Shown here: piece after piece, positions 22,131 through 32,950 of the stretch
Layout of the letters: each line of letters begins with the position of its first letter
Position numbering within the stretch: position 1 is the stretch's first letter
DNA from: Aselliscus stoliczkanus
Taxonomy: Eukaryota > Chordata > Mammalia > Chiroptera > Hipposideridae
Assembly (NCBI GenBank): GCA_033961575.1
Contig: CM066733.1
Span: forward strand, 142,340,421-142,404,420
Length of the DNA stretch: 64,000 nucleotides
Direction: 5' to 3'
Made by a program: the position numbers and the translations under genes
The notes under the pieces: generated by a model
Databases searched by the model: none
Seen by the model: the letters and a program-made list of their open reading frames with translations, nothing else
What the model was told of the DNA's origin: nothing

Positions 22131-22819
22131 ACAGGAATCAAAAATCAAGATCTCAAAGCAGTCTGACTCTGGGTGGTGAACACACAGTGTGATATATAGA
22201 TGATGTATTACAGAATTATACACCTGAAACCTATGTAACTTAACTAACTATTGTCACCCCAATAAACTTTAAGAAAAGCCATCTCAAAGCAGTATTTGCA
22301 CCCCCCTGTTCATTGCAACATTACCCATAATCGCTTAGATGTGGAAGCAACTTAAATATGAGTATTTATTCACAGGTGAATGCATAAACAAAATGTGGTG
22401 TATATACACAGTGGAATATTTAGTCTAAAGAAAGAAAATCTTGCAAATGTGACTATTATAGATGGATGAACCTGGAGGATGTGATGCTAAGTGAAAAGAG
22501 CCAGTCACAGAAGGATAAGAACTATGTGATTCCCCTCAACTGTGGTAACCCTATAGTCAAACTCAGAGAAGCAGAGAGTGGAATGATGGTTGCTGGAGCT
22601 GGAAGGAGTGGGACAGAGGAGTTACTATTCAATGGGTATAAAGTTTCAGTTAGGCAAGATGAAGTGCTGGAGGTCTGCTGTACATCATTGTGGCTGTACC
22701 TAACACGGTATTGTCGTTAATACTTACAATTTTGCTAAACGGTAGATCTCATGTTAAATGTTATTACTATAATTTAAAAAAGAAGAAGAAGAAAAGAAAA
22801 CAAACAAACACAGGAATCA
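22131..22819 (+). mobile_element. Old 5'-truncated L1, interrupted by a younger L1
   Basis: The body is 22141-22809. It holds the decayed end of L1 ORF2 and the 3' UTR: 'CTGTTCATTGCAACATTACC', 'GATGTGGAAGCAACTTAAAT', 'ATGGATGAACCTGGAGGATG' and 'TGATGCTAAGTGAAAAGAG' are the standard L1 landmarks in order. The frame is broken, so nothing is functional; an 84-codon frame at 22466-22720 is a remnant. The direct repeat ACAGGAATCA at 22131-22140 and 22810-22819 bounds it. Confidence 0.85.
22150..22293 (+). mobile_element. Nested L1 3' tail (CACCCCAATAAA type)
   Basis: A 118-bp insert (22163-22280) ends '...ACACCTGAAACCTATGTAAC' then 'TTGTCACCCCAATAAAC'. The host L1 sequence ATCTCAAAGCAGT is duplicated exactly at 22150-22162 and 22281-22293. 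It is therefore younger than the L1 around it. Confidence 0.9.
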
Positions 22820-24251
22820 GGGATTTTCTCTAGTTAGAAACTGACAATAAGAAGCCGAGTTGGGAGAGTGAAGCCATGACAGCCTGTCTCCTAGCAGTTG
22901 CATGTCATGGTCCCAGAGTCAGGTGTCTTCATTGCTGTCTGCTCCTTAGCTCTTTTGCTGCCCAGCAAGGGCATGTGACTTGCTGTAGAACAGAACTAGT
23001 TATGTGTAAAAAGGTCTGGAATTCAGGCTTCCCAATTTGTTGACCAGTATATTTCTACTGAGCTATTGCACGAAGGTTTTGGGTAAACTGACATTTAGTG
23101 TATTTATGAATGGAACAAACCCATTCGATAAGAAAAACTACCTTGCTGGGACATGGAGGTTTAGATTTTTCCATATTTATTTAAAAATTGAAAGCTGGGC
23201 CAGATGGATTTAGTCTCTAGCTTTAGTTGATGCTATTTTCTTGTAATTTTTCTAAAAGACATTCTGTGTTAGCCTTGAAACTACATGTATATTTTTTTAG
23301 GCCTTCATTTTCCATAGTGGCGGGATTAAAAATAAACAGTTTTAACCTTAATTTTGGTTTTTAATCTGGGATGTGGGCTTCATATTATTAGAAAATAATG
23401 TTTGGTTTCTAACATGAAGAGTGATGACTGGAAAATTTTTAGATTCCACGAAACCACCAAATTGAGTTATGTCAGACTGACAAGATGGCTTTTTACATAA
23501 TATGTACTAAATGGTTTTTTTCTTTCTTTCTTTTCTTTTTTACTAAATGCTCCTTAAATATCAGCATCTCAAATTTATGGCTTGAGTTGGTGCTTAGATC
23601 AGTGAAAAATCTCAGTTTTAATACTATCCTTAATTTTTCCTCCTATAAAGGCCTGGCAGCTCTTGATGAATATATTACAGTTAAAAGAGACAGCAGGCAT
23701 GGTCTGCATGTGGTATGATACTGCGAAGAAATGATGCCCTTTTCCCCCACCATCTACATCTGAGCCAGGAGAGAGTTTCCCTCTTAGGTTAAGTGCTATG
23801 TAATTACCAAACCATTTCAAGAGTGAGGGGGAAAACAGTTGGCAGATTCGGGGAGTTTTGAAACACGCGAGCACGTCTAATAGTGCCAGCAATATTAGAC
23901 GGGGATCCAATTTCAAGTCTTGTTGTCAAGAAGGGAAGTAGTTTGAGCTCCTCTTTCCTTCAAGTGCCAAGGATCCTGTGCTCAGCTTGGTTGGAAGAAT
24001 TCCTTTGATCCTCTGACACATTGACTTCATTAAGCTTCCACCTCATGGAATGTGTAGACCAAGGCTAGCAAATTCACTGAAGGAATTCCACTAGTGCATG
24101 ACTGCCTCAAAGATAGCTTCCCTTTAGGTCTCCTAGACCACTTTCTGTCCACATGTGCTGATGTTAGGAGAACTCTGGGCTGAACCTTATTCAATCATTG
24201 GAGCATGGAGAGTTATTAAAAAAAAAAAAAAAAGCATAGTGGGGAACTTAA
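22820..24251. other. Non-coding stretch, nothing recognised
   Basis: AT-rich; a minus-strand frame of 105 codons (23599-23916) shows no domain. No repeat family recognised apart from a 17-nt A run near 24219-24235. Confidence 0.55.
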
Positions 24252-24824
24252 AATGTCAGAAGAACTTTTTTTTTTTTGAAATGTTATAATGTCTTCTTTA
24301 TTTTTTTATTAGTTTCAGGTATACAAAACAATGTAATAGACATTTCACCCCTCATAAAGTGATAATAACCCTCCTCCCCCAATCTATTGCCCCTCTGACA
24401 CTGTATATAGCTGTTACGGTTCCATTGACCCTGTTCCCTATGCTGTACTCCATATCCCATGACTATATATATAAATATATATATATTAAATTATGGTTGA
24501 CATACAATATTATTCAACATCAGCTTCAGGTATACAGTGCAGTGGTCAGGCCTCTGTACCGTCCATGAAGTGATCTCCCTATAGATTATATTCCCCAAAC
24601 TGTCTTTCCTATCCCTGTGGCAATTTTGTGGTTACCTATTTATGTTTTCTAATCCCTTCCCCTACTTCCTCCTCCCACCCCCCTCCCATCTAGCAACCTT
24701 CAGTTTTTCCTCTATATCTCTGAGACTATTTCTGTTTATTTTGCTCATTTACTCAGTTCTTTAGATTCCACATATAAGTGAGATCATATGGTATTTGTCT
24801 TTCTCTGAATGTCAGAAGAACTTT
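24252..24824 (-). mobile_element. 5'-truncated L1 with dimeric 3' UTR, antisense
   Basis: The body is 24269-24807 (539 bp). The TSD AATGTCAGAAGAACTTT at 24252-24268 and 24808-24824 is identical over 17 bp. Read on the minus strand, it has part of L1 ORF2/3' UTR, then two 3'-UTR modules in tandem, each ending near 'GTATACCTGAARCTRAT', separated by an AT-rich linker (about 24463-24495), then the A tail. Same architecture as 10373-10693. Confidence 0.9.
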
Positions 24825-25727
24825 GGGAGCTCTAAACTGTGGTCACGGATTTATGTCCTGTGTGGGATAATCAGAGTCTTGACCACTGATATATGGTCTG
24901 GTTGCATTTCCGCATTTAATATTTGTCTGACACTATCTGTGTGTCACTTTCAGTGCTAGGTTAGTGTACTCCTGTGGCTATTTTAGTAGCATTTTTAATA
25001 TTATAAAATATATAGGAATGGATTGTAAGGAATCTATAAGTAATTTTTGTGGTTTTAATCTTAGTTGGTAAGACAAAGAATCATGTAAGATACTTGAAAC
25101 AAATATAAATATTTTTCCAGTGTTTTAAAATACAGCAACTTATAGAAAATATGGGTTTGAAAGAGTGATGTTTTCAAAAATATGAATCCACTCAAAAATC
25201 TATTGAAATTCCCCCAAAACTACCATTTACCTCTTTGTGGTTTCTGAAATTCAGCAGACTTTACATTAATTAGGTGGCAACATTTTATAAGTTTATATTG
25301 CAGTAACCCAATATGGAGTGACATGTTGAACCCGATAGGTCCATAAATTAACCATCAGGATTGTATCTGGTTCTAGGCAGTACACTTTTAAAAGGACAAT
25401 TCCTCTTTTGAGCAGAGAAACCAAAATGGCAAAGGAAATGAAACTGTTTCCCAGGAGGGATGTTTGCAGAAGAGTATCTGTCACAGAGAAGACTCCTAGT
25501 AGGTCTAGGGCTGTGTCACTACATGGTATGTACACAGCAAAACTTTGTTGAATGCATTAGAGAGCTGTTGTTTGGTCCCATAGATCAAATTAGGAGCAAT
25601 TCTGCTCAACAAAAGGAAGAACTTTCTACTGTCCAGCTGTGTATAGGGGGATAGGCATCCTCTAGGGTGATTTTGCTGACCAGCACAGACTAGATGACCC
25701 TTTGGTGTGGGTGCTACAGAGAGGACT
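24825..25727. other. Non-coding stretch, nothing recognised
   Basis: AT-rich. Overlapping frames on both strands around 25293-25741 reach 80 codons and have no support. Confidence 0.55.
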
Positions 25728-25729
25728 AA

Positions 25730-25878
25730 AGAAATGCACACAGGGCCGGCCGAGTGGTGCGGTGGTTAGGCACTGGCTTGGGAAGCCAGCAACCCCGGTT
25801 CGGGTCCCACACATGAGGGCCAGTGACACTGCCCTCAAAAAAAAAAAAAATGAAAAAAAGAAAAGAGAAATGCACACA
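25730..25878 (+). mobile_element. Short tRNA-SINE, full length
   Basis: The body is 25743-25865, starting GGGCCGGCCGAGTGG, with anticodon-arm hairpin, B-box-like GGTTCGGGTCCC, 'CAGTGACACTGCCCTC' end and an A-rich tail with interruptions. The TSD AGAAATGCACACA at 25730-25742 and 25866-25878 is identical. Confidence 0.95.
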
Positions 25879-26126
25879 AAGTTGGGTCAGGTGACTTTGG
25901 TGGCACTTTTTGATTCTGACATGCTGTAAAGTGATGGTTTGTTTGTTTTTCTTGGATTTCAGCTCAATTTCCTCTCTCTGTTTTGGCAAATGTTGAGGTT
26001 TTAATAGAGCCTTTGGACTTCCTAAACAAAACAAAACAAAGCGGTGAGTGAAATAGGCAAGCCTGATGGCCCAAGCTGAGTCTCCTTCCTCAGGGTATGT
26101 GTGGCCCAAGGAGCATATATTTCTAT

Positions 26127-26574
26127 TGCATTTTAGGGTTTTTTTTAGTTTGTTTTTGGTTGTTTTAAAGATTGTATTGGGGGCCGGGAACAGCGTTGGG
26201 GAATCGGGGAAGGGGAACAGACAAGTTGCTGTCTTTTTGTTCTTCACTCTAGTTGTGGAGGACGTCGCTTCACTGGCCCATGTTGGTATTGTCATTGCGC
26301 TCTTCCCGGGTGAAGCAGTCACTTGCTGGCCATTGGACGGCCACTAATGGCAGCTCACAAAAGCGCACACCAGCTTCCAGCCAGCCCACTGCAGCCTACT
26401 CTTTCGCCAGCGATTCACGGCGTCCCAGCTCCAGGTCAAGCTGTTGTTCACCATCTTAGCTGTAGAGGGCGCAGTGTCACAGGTCCTCATGTGGGATCCA
26501 AACCCTGTTGCTCGGAGCTGGCCTCCTAAGCCAACTCTTAACCAACGTGCCGCTCTGCCAGCCCTGCATTTTAG
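26127..26574 (-). mobile_element. Long composite tRNA-SINE, antisense, ancestral-type head
   Basis: The body is 26137-26564. On the minus strand the head carries an extra block (26503-26520) reading CAGCTCCGAGCAACAGGG before a B-box-like GGTTTGGATCC, then the shared 'TGACACTGC...CCTCTACAGC' block, the long middle and the 'CAACTAGAGTGAAGAACA' tail. TSD TGCATTTTAG at 26127-26136 and 26565-26574. The extra block links it to the dimeric SINEs. A 198-codon minus frame bridging this copy and the SINE at 25.7 kb starts at GTG and is not a gene. Confidence 0.9.
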
Positions 26575-26707
26575 TTTTTAGAATCATTTTCATTAACTCT
26601 AAAGGAATTTTGAAATTCTTTTTGAAAACAGAAAGCAATTACTTTCTAAAGAATGAATATTTTCCTATATCGGATGGGGGTAACAGTTACCTTTAGTAGC
26701 TATTCAT

Positions 26708-27100
26708 TGTTAGCTATATTCCCTCTAAAATTCATATGCTGAAGTCCTAGCCCACTTCTGAATGTGACCGCATTTGGAGATAGGGTCTTTACAGAAGTAT
26801 CAAGTTAAAGTGAGGTAATTAGAATGGACCTTAATCCAGTATAACTGGTGCTTTATAGAAAAGAAGATTTGGGGACAGACATGTAGACAGGCGGTATCCC
26901 ACATGATCATGAAGGGCCATCTGTAAGCCAAGGAAAGAGGCCTGGAACAGTTCCTTTCCCCACAGCCAGAAAAAGAAACCATCCCTGTCAACACCTTGAC
27001 CTTGGACTTCTAGCCTCCAGAACTATGAGGCAATAAATCTGTTGTTTAAGCCACTCAGTTTGTGCTACTTTGTTATAGCAGTCGTAGCAAGCGAATATAC
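26708..27100 (+). mobile_element. MLT1-type solo LTR (ERVL-MaLR)
   Basis: Starts TGTTAGCTATATTCCC and follows MLT1 LTR wording throughout: 'AAAATTCATATGCTGAAGTC', 'GACCGCATTTGGAGATAGGG', 'GACCTTGGACTTCTAGCCTC', 'CAGAACTATGAGGCAATAAA' and 'GTTTAAGCCACTCAGTTTGT'. Contains the LTR poly(A) signal AATAAA near 27033. It is an ancient mammalian LTR with no internal viral genes here. TSD not readable. Confidence 0.85.
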
Positions 27101-29029
27101 TCCCTCAAAAGACATTACTTCACATCTCTACAGGATTGCTAGAGGAGAACACATTTAGGAGCTGAGAGAAAAAAGTTACCTCATGTAAAACATTTATTTT
27201 CCTCAGATACACCTGGATTTAATTTTCCTAACAGTTCAGTTCAAGGTAACACAACTTGTGGCTTTTGTTGCTTTCATTAACCAGTTGGGAAAATAGCCAC
27301 CAACAAAGCATGAAAATCTCACATTATTGCTGAATGCTGTGCTCTGTAAACGACGAACACAATTTTCTCACTTATGAGATACTTTCCATGCTGGGCACAT
27401 ACCTCTTGTTACACATCTTACATTGTGCGTGTGCAGGCTTTCATTTACATTTATATGTGAAGAATATTTGGGCTGGCTGATAACACACAATGAAGGGAAG
27501 GAAATGGGTAATTTACCTGGAGCGTTTAGTCCGTTGCAACTTTTATTATTCCTAGCTGATCTACCCCACTGGAGTAAAAATAGGAGGGAAAAAAAAAAAT
27601 CCCCTTTAAACAGAGACTTTATTCAAGACATGACTGGCTTTGGCGCAATGACTGTGCTCCCGAGAGCAATTGTTATGCTGGGCGATGTTGTGTGTAAGCA
27701 GTGCCCCAGGGATGTGGTTCTATAGCCGTCACTCCCCACCACCATCTGTTGTGCAATATATTTCCTACAAAATTGTATTCAAGCATGGAATTGAAATTTG
27801 TGTCATTACCAGTAGTTTACTCTGAGTAAGATCCTGGCTGGACATGTCAAAGTAATACCAGCGTATGTTCTAAATTCAAGTCACCTACTAGTCTTTTTAA
27901 TTAGACCTTCAGACACTCTCCCAAAGCATCTCAAAGGTCAGTTCGTTGTATGAGAATGACCAGAGTTCTTAAATCAGTCATTCTGGTGAGGGTTCGGCCT
28001 TCCTTTTCCTCACTGTTGCAGAAGGTTTGATCAAGATTTGGGGTTGGGCCCAAAGGGATGGCCTGGGATGGGTGTTTTACTGGAGAGAATTTGGGGCAGA
28101 AAGAACCAATGGGGGTCAGTAGAAGCCACACTTCTTTATATGAAGTTAAGAAGCCTGGCTGTGGGGTGACTAGATACACGTTTTCAGATGGAAAGTGCAA
28201 AGTCCTGAGAGAAGAGACCAAGAATTGATGAAAATGGAAACTGGTCGGAAACAAGCAAGGAGAGTAAGGGACAAATGTTGTGAGGGGTTTTCCATCATGT
28301 GAAATGGGAAGGGAACTTTAGACTCCTCTGAAGGTTTGGAATCAAGCCAGGCACTCCTCGGCTTTCCTGCTGGTTAAATTCTTTATTTAAAAGCAACAGT
28401 CTCCCTCAAGTCACCTGAAGTCATCCAGTCCGATTATGAGGATCTGTGGCAGGAGGCTCACTCAGACAGGCCACCTAGAGCCCTGGAAACAGCCATATGA
28501 TGAAGATGAAAATGCCTTCCGGGAAAAGGATGATTATCTTCAGGACTCTAAGACAGCTGGAACTTCTGACTGTCTTCCCGCCACCTCCGCACAGCAGGTG
28601 AAGATACCTGCCAAAGTGCTGGCCATTAATGTAGTTCATGTTCTTCTCTGATTCTTTCCCCATATTGGCCTTTTGGCTTCTATTTCAACTACCAATTGCA
28701 TATCTATCATTGTACGTCTCAAATTCAAAGTCTCACAAAGCCAAGTATAGTATTGGTTTAGTTGGCTGGACTATTGCTTAGTTGCTGACTCAGAGATGGG
28801 TCAAGTGTCCATTTCTGGCCATTATGTGGAGGTCACATGGTATTGGTTTGGTGACTTATGATAGGGGCTGTGAGTTTGGTACCATTCTGAGACCTGGCTG
28901 ACCCCAAACACAGCAGGGAAATCAGCCACTGTATTCACCACTACTATACTAAACTAATGGCCTAAAACAATGTTCATACCTTCTATTTTCTCTGGTTGAA
29001 AAAAATCCTGAATTTCATTACTGCTTCTC
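27101..29029. other. Long unassigned stretch
   Basis: No exon or RNA gene recognised. The part at 27250-27740 is moderately CpG-containing and free of repeats that I recognise; one plus frame reaches 100 codons (27423-27725). A minus frame of 107 codons lies at 27931-28254. Neither has a domain, a clear start context or credible splice sites. Confidence 0.5.
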
Positions 29030-29165
29030 AAGGATCAAGGTTACATTTTTGTCTTGGCATTGAACTCCTTAGTAATCTGGCCTCAAACCACTTTCCTAAA
29101 CCACTCTTCCATTAGTATTCTGTTCTATCCCCTAGTATCTGGAATTGCTTTTTCTGAACCTTTTT
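29030..29165 (+). repeat. L2 LINE fragment, sense
   Basis: Pyrimidine-rich 'AATCTGGCCTCAAACCAC' followed by phrases resembling the L2 3' region, in the opposite orientation to the G/A-rich L2 fragments elsewhere. Low-level match. Confidence 0.4.
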
Positions 29166-29322
29166 ACCTATCAAATCCTGAACCTCTTTTTTTGAGAAAT
29201 GTAGTAGGAATAATACTAGACCTGGACTCAAAAAAAAAAAATCACTGGAGAACAGAGGAACCGCTGTTTGATATTGGATAAGTTATTGTTCCTCTCTGGG
29301 ATACTGCCTCATTACTATTAAA

Positions 29323-29410
29323 ATATATTAAGTTCTTGGGCTGGCCGAGTGGCGCAGTGGTTAAGTGCTGGCTTGGAAAGCCACATATGAGGGCCAGTGA
29401 CACTGCCCTC

Positions 29411-29474
<64 letters not shown>

Positions 29475-29478
29475 GTTC
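29323..29478 (+). mobile_element. Short tRNA-SINE lacking its B box, with (TA)n tail
   Basis: The body is 29336-29465. The head GGGCTGGCCGAGTGGCGCAG and A box are intact. About 21 bp are missing between 'AAAGCC' and 'ACATATGAGG', which removes the B-box region. The A tail (29411-29428) passes into (TA)n at 29429-29470. The TSD ATATATTAAGTTC at 29323-29335 and 29466-29478 is identical. Confidence 0.9.
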
Positions 29479-30074
29479 CATCATGTTAACTAAGTTCCTT
29501 CCTTTTATGCCTGCTGTACGGCTGAGCCAGGGATGGAACTGAGTCCTCTAACTCGGCTTTCTCTTTTCTGAAGTCATTGCACTGAAAGTCTCAGCTCTTT
29601 TTGAGAGTTATTGTGGTTATATCTTAGAGAGGCCCTTGTCCCGTACCTGCTCCCCACCTCCCTCCGTGTCCTAAAATGGCTGTGCAGTGCAGAGGAAGGG
29701 TGTCTACTCAGTGCGTCTGTCCTGTGACTCTGTGGCTTCCTTCCTTATTGAGCCCCCAGAGTCTCTTGAAGGCCTTCTTAGAGCCGTGTATGCTGGGAGT
29801 CGAGTCTGACCCACTGTCACGCTTCTGAACACCTTCCTGGCTAGTCAAGCCCCTGGGCACTTACCTCGACTCGCACACTGGGACACTCTCTGCTTCTAGC
29901 AGTTCTCTTCTATGGGGACACCAGAATCACTCATTTTCTCCCCCTGATGCTCTGTACAGTGACCACCAAACACACCACCTGTTGTCTGTTCATAGTGATA
30001 ATGAAACTTCTGGGAACTCAGTAGAGTAGCCTGATATTTCATTAAGTGTTTTTCACATGAATTAACTAACATAA
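29479..30074. other. Non-coding stretch, nothing recognised
   Basis: Slightly GC-richer than its surroundings around 29620-29880. No gene or repeat recognised. Confidence 0.55.
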
Positions 30075-30255
30075 GAAAAGGGGGGAAAATGAACATAAAT
30101 AGCAAAGAAAGCAAAGAGAATGAGATTAAGAGAAACAGAGGGGGAGATGGAGAGAATAAGGCAGAAGAAGCAGGAGGAAGAAAAGGTAGAAGGGAGACAG
30201 AGGCATGGAGATACCAGAGGAAAGGGAGATGGCAGAAGAGGAAGGAGGTAATGAA
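30075..30255. repeat. Purine-rich tract (G/A)
   Basis: About 180 bp dominated by A and G (AGAGAA, GGAGGA and GAAGAA motifs) with no fixed period. Low complexity, which explains the charged E/K/R-rich frames that read through it. Confidence 0.75.
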
Positions 30256-30609
30256 GAGTGTGAAGATTTGCCTAAATTAAATGCGTTTCTCGATCAGTCC
30301 TCCATCGCTGCACCTGCCATTTACACTCATCCACTGAGTGACTGTTCATCTGTCTTCTCTTCCTTCCCTTCTCCCGGTGATCATTCTGTGGAATGGGGGC
30401 ATCACACTACATGAGGCAGATTGACATGCATGTTAGGAAAAGAGGAAATGAACAGAAAAGGAGCTGCTAATTTTGTCTCAGGAGATCAAGAAGTGCATGT
30501 TGGAGGAGATGGAATTGAGGGAGCTCAGGAGATCAGCAGGATTTGTTAGGCAAAGAAGGTGGCACCTGGCACTGAGAGAACAGCCTGTGAAGAAAGAAAC
30601 TGATCAAAA

Positions 30610-30955
30610 TGAGTGAACTACTGACACAGACAACAACATGGAAGAATCTCAGAAATGCTACGATGAGTAAAAGAAGCCAGACACAAAAGAAACGTTTTTA
30701 TGACCACATTGCAATGATGATGAAGAACAGGCAACACTCATCTGTGGTCTTAGAAGATGAAAAGGGATGAGCTGGGATTGCAGAGTGGTATTGGCTAGGA
30801 TTGGGCACTCGAGACCGTTCTGGGATGTTGTAAGTTTCCTACCTGTTGATTTGAATAGTGAGTAAATGGGAGTATACCTATGTAAAAATTCATTGAGCTT
30901 CACACTTAAAATGTTTGCATTTGACTATAAATGAAATACACTGCAATGAAAATGC
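30610..30955 (+). mobile_element. Old L1 3' end (L1M type)
   Basis: Landmarks of old mammalian L1 3' ends in order: 'ACAACATGGAAGAATCTCAG', 'AAAGAAGCCAGACACAAAAG', 'GAACAGGCAACACTCATCTG', 'AAAATTCATTGAGCTTCACA', then a TGCATTTGACTATAAATG-like end. Heavily diverged. Confidence 0.7.
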
Positions 30956-31699
30956 TAAGCAGAAGAAGGTACACATGTAGAATAGTACATTTAAAATACC
31001 AACACAGTCAAAAAAAAGTCTATTGGACCCTAGCCCTGATTTTCTAATTTATGGTTCTGGTTTTCAAAAGCTTGTTGAAATTTAAGATTAGGATGTATTA
31101 ACATCATGCGAATACATTATAGCTCTGATTTTAAGTTTAGATTCAATAAATGTGTACCTTTAAATATTAGCTTACAATAGATCACTGATAATGTTTGCCT
31201 CATGCCTTTTGGCGCCAATTTTCTACATCTTGGAGTAGAGTAGTCATTTGTATTTACATGGAAAATTAATAAAATTGAGAAAAATTGAGGTTTTATTTCT
31301 TTGAGGGGAAAAGTATCCATTATCTCATTCATGACTATGAACTTGTTTACAAGAGCCCTCCAGAAACAGCTGATGAATTTGTCATGCATACAATACTTGT
31401 GAAGTTCAAATATTAATAAATGTTCAGTTCTTTAAAATATGCCTGAATATGCATCATCAGTATAAACATACCTTCTTTAACAGAGTGATATGAAAATACT
31501 GACTTGCAAGATTCATGTTTATTGTGAACCAAAATTATATGCGTGAGTATTTTTTTAATAAATAAATTGTGTTGACCACAGTTGGAAATACACAGAGACA
31601 TAAACAGTTTATTTACTGTAATTCTGTTACTCTGGACAAGAGGTCATGACTTTCATCTTGGCTTTTGTGTTAAGAGAAAAATGCTGCAGGGGCGCCCAG
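30956..31699. other. Non-coding stretch, nothing recognised
   Basis: AT-rich; no gene or repeat family recognised. Confidence 0.55.
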
Positions 31700-31915
31700 G
31701 AATGAGTTCTTCACAGGCAGGGTTAAATTCAGACTCCATAACCTGGTGGGCTCTGTGACCTTGGGCTGTTGCCTTAGCCTTTCTGAGACCCAGTGTCTTC
31801 ATCTGTAAAAGTTGAGCTAGTGTCTGCCTTGGTGTGTAGCCTTGTGAGGAGTCAATGCTCTGACAAGCTGAAAGTACAGCCTCTGGCATATAATAGATGC
31901 TCAATAAATGCTTCC
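31700..31915 (+). repeat. MIR SINE
   Basis: Clear MIR order: 'CTCTGTGACCTTGGGCTG', 'TTTCTGAGACCCAGTGTC', 'TTCATCTGTAAAAGTTGAG', 'CTCTGGCATATAATAGATG' and 'CTCAATAAATGCTTCCC'. Confidence 0.8.
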
Positions 31916-32689
31916 CTTCCCCGACCTCCCTCCTTTCATGGGAATTCTGTGCCTTCTAAGATCCCTCTGTTAGGTGGTAGCAGTGGCCACACTTATACTG
32001 AAGAGCAAGTAGGAAGCACTCAGAGACTTCAATAAAAGCAGGATCTCTTGTGTAGGTTGTATGGTCTGCCCTCGCCGCCGTGCCACTGGGCCCCAAATGA
32101 TTGAAAAAAGATACCTGGGAAAAGCAACTTTTCTGATTCATTGGCCTTCAAAATTGGTTTGTAATTTATAAACTCAACTTAGAATGTAATTATGTTATTT
32201 CAGTCTTCATAAATGTGGCATACTCTCAAATCTAAGCTGTGGGGATCACTTTATGAAATGAAATTGCTCCATAGCGCTTTAAATGGAAATTGCTGCATCA
32301 GCTCCATGGTGGTGTCTATTCTGGAAGCTAATTGAAATTGCTCTGGCAGATGCTGGAAACAAATGCTGGGTTACATTAGCTGATGGGGGTCACTTTCTCC
32401 ACTGTGTCACATGTAAAACTTGTCACATTGGCCTGGAGTCTAGGAAAGAGCACAGGGCTAGGAGAAAGGGAATTTGGCCACTGCCTTCCATACAGCACAT
32501 ACTTCGGTGACATTCCAGCTTTGTCTGTTACAGGCATGAGCCTTGTGCAACAATAATACTACTACATAAGTTTGTTGATGTACATTGAATGTAAAAGTGT
32601 TTAAAAAATAAAACTTGCTGAGAAAATGAATCATTTAACTTTTAATATTGATTTTGTCATTATATCCATTTAGTCTTTTAGGCAACAAA
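31916..32689. other. Unassigned stretch
   Basis: A CpG-containing patch at 32065-32100 and an AT-rich block at 32230-32400 do not match any repeat that I recognise. No exon was supported. Confidence 0.5.
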
Positions 32690-32950
32690 CATTTACTGAG
32701 TGCCTAATAATAATGATTAAATTTTATTGAATGCTTAGAATATGCCAGAATGCTCTACTTTTTATGTTTTAATTCCTTTAATCCTCACAGTAGCCCTGCA
32801 CTTTCTGTTTTATACATGAGAAAACTGATATAACAAAGGCAAAGGGATCAAATGAGCTCCTTAACATTTGTTGAGTGTTTTGAATATGCCGGGCACTCTG
32901 CTGGTTGTTAGATCCAGCCCTAAGACAAGGACTAGACTTTAACAGTCTAG
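32690..32950 (-). repeat. MIR and L2 fragments, antisense
   Basis: Antisense MIR wording at 32720-32850 ('TTGAATGCTTAGAATATGCC', 'CCTTTAATCCTCACAGTAG', 'TTATACATGAGAAAACTG'). It is followed at 32862-32950 by antisense L2 3'-end wording ('ACATTTGTTGAGTGTTTTG', 'AACAGTCTAGTTGGAGG'). Confidence 0.6.

Noticed and set aside
25726..26322. A 198-codon minus-strand frame, the longest in the window
   Set aside because: It starts at GTG, runs across one SINE, a short unique bridge and a second SINE, and its ends are SINE-encoded peptides that recur at other copies. A chance frame.
26708..27100. Provirus with internal genes
   Set aside because: Only a single LTR of MLT1 type is present; no gag, pol or env-like sequence flanks it, so it is a solo LTR.
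30075..30414. Acidic/basic low-complexity protein
   Set aside because: The frames reflect a G/A-rich tract and stop without any domain.
32040..32110. CpG-containing patch as a promoter or exon
   Set aside because: Too short for a CpG island, and the minus frame through it (61 codons) has no recognised similarity or splice sites.
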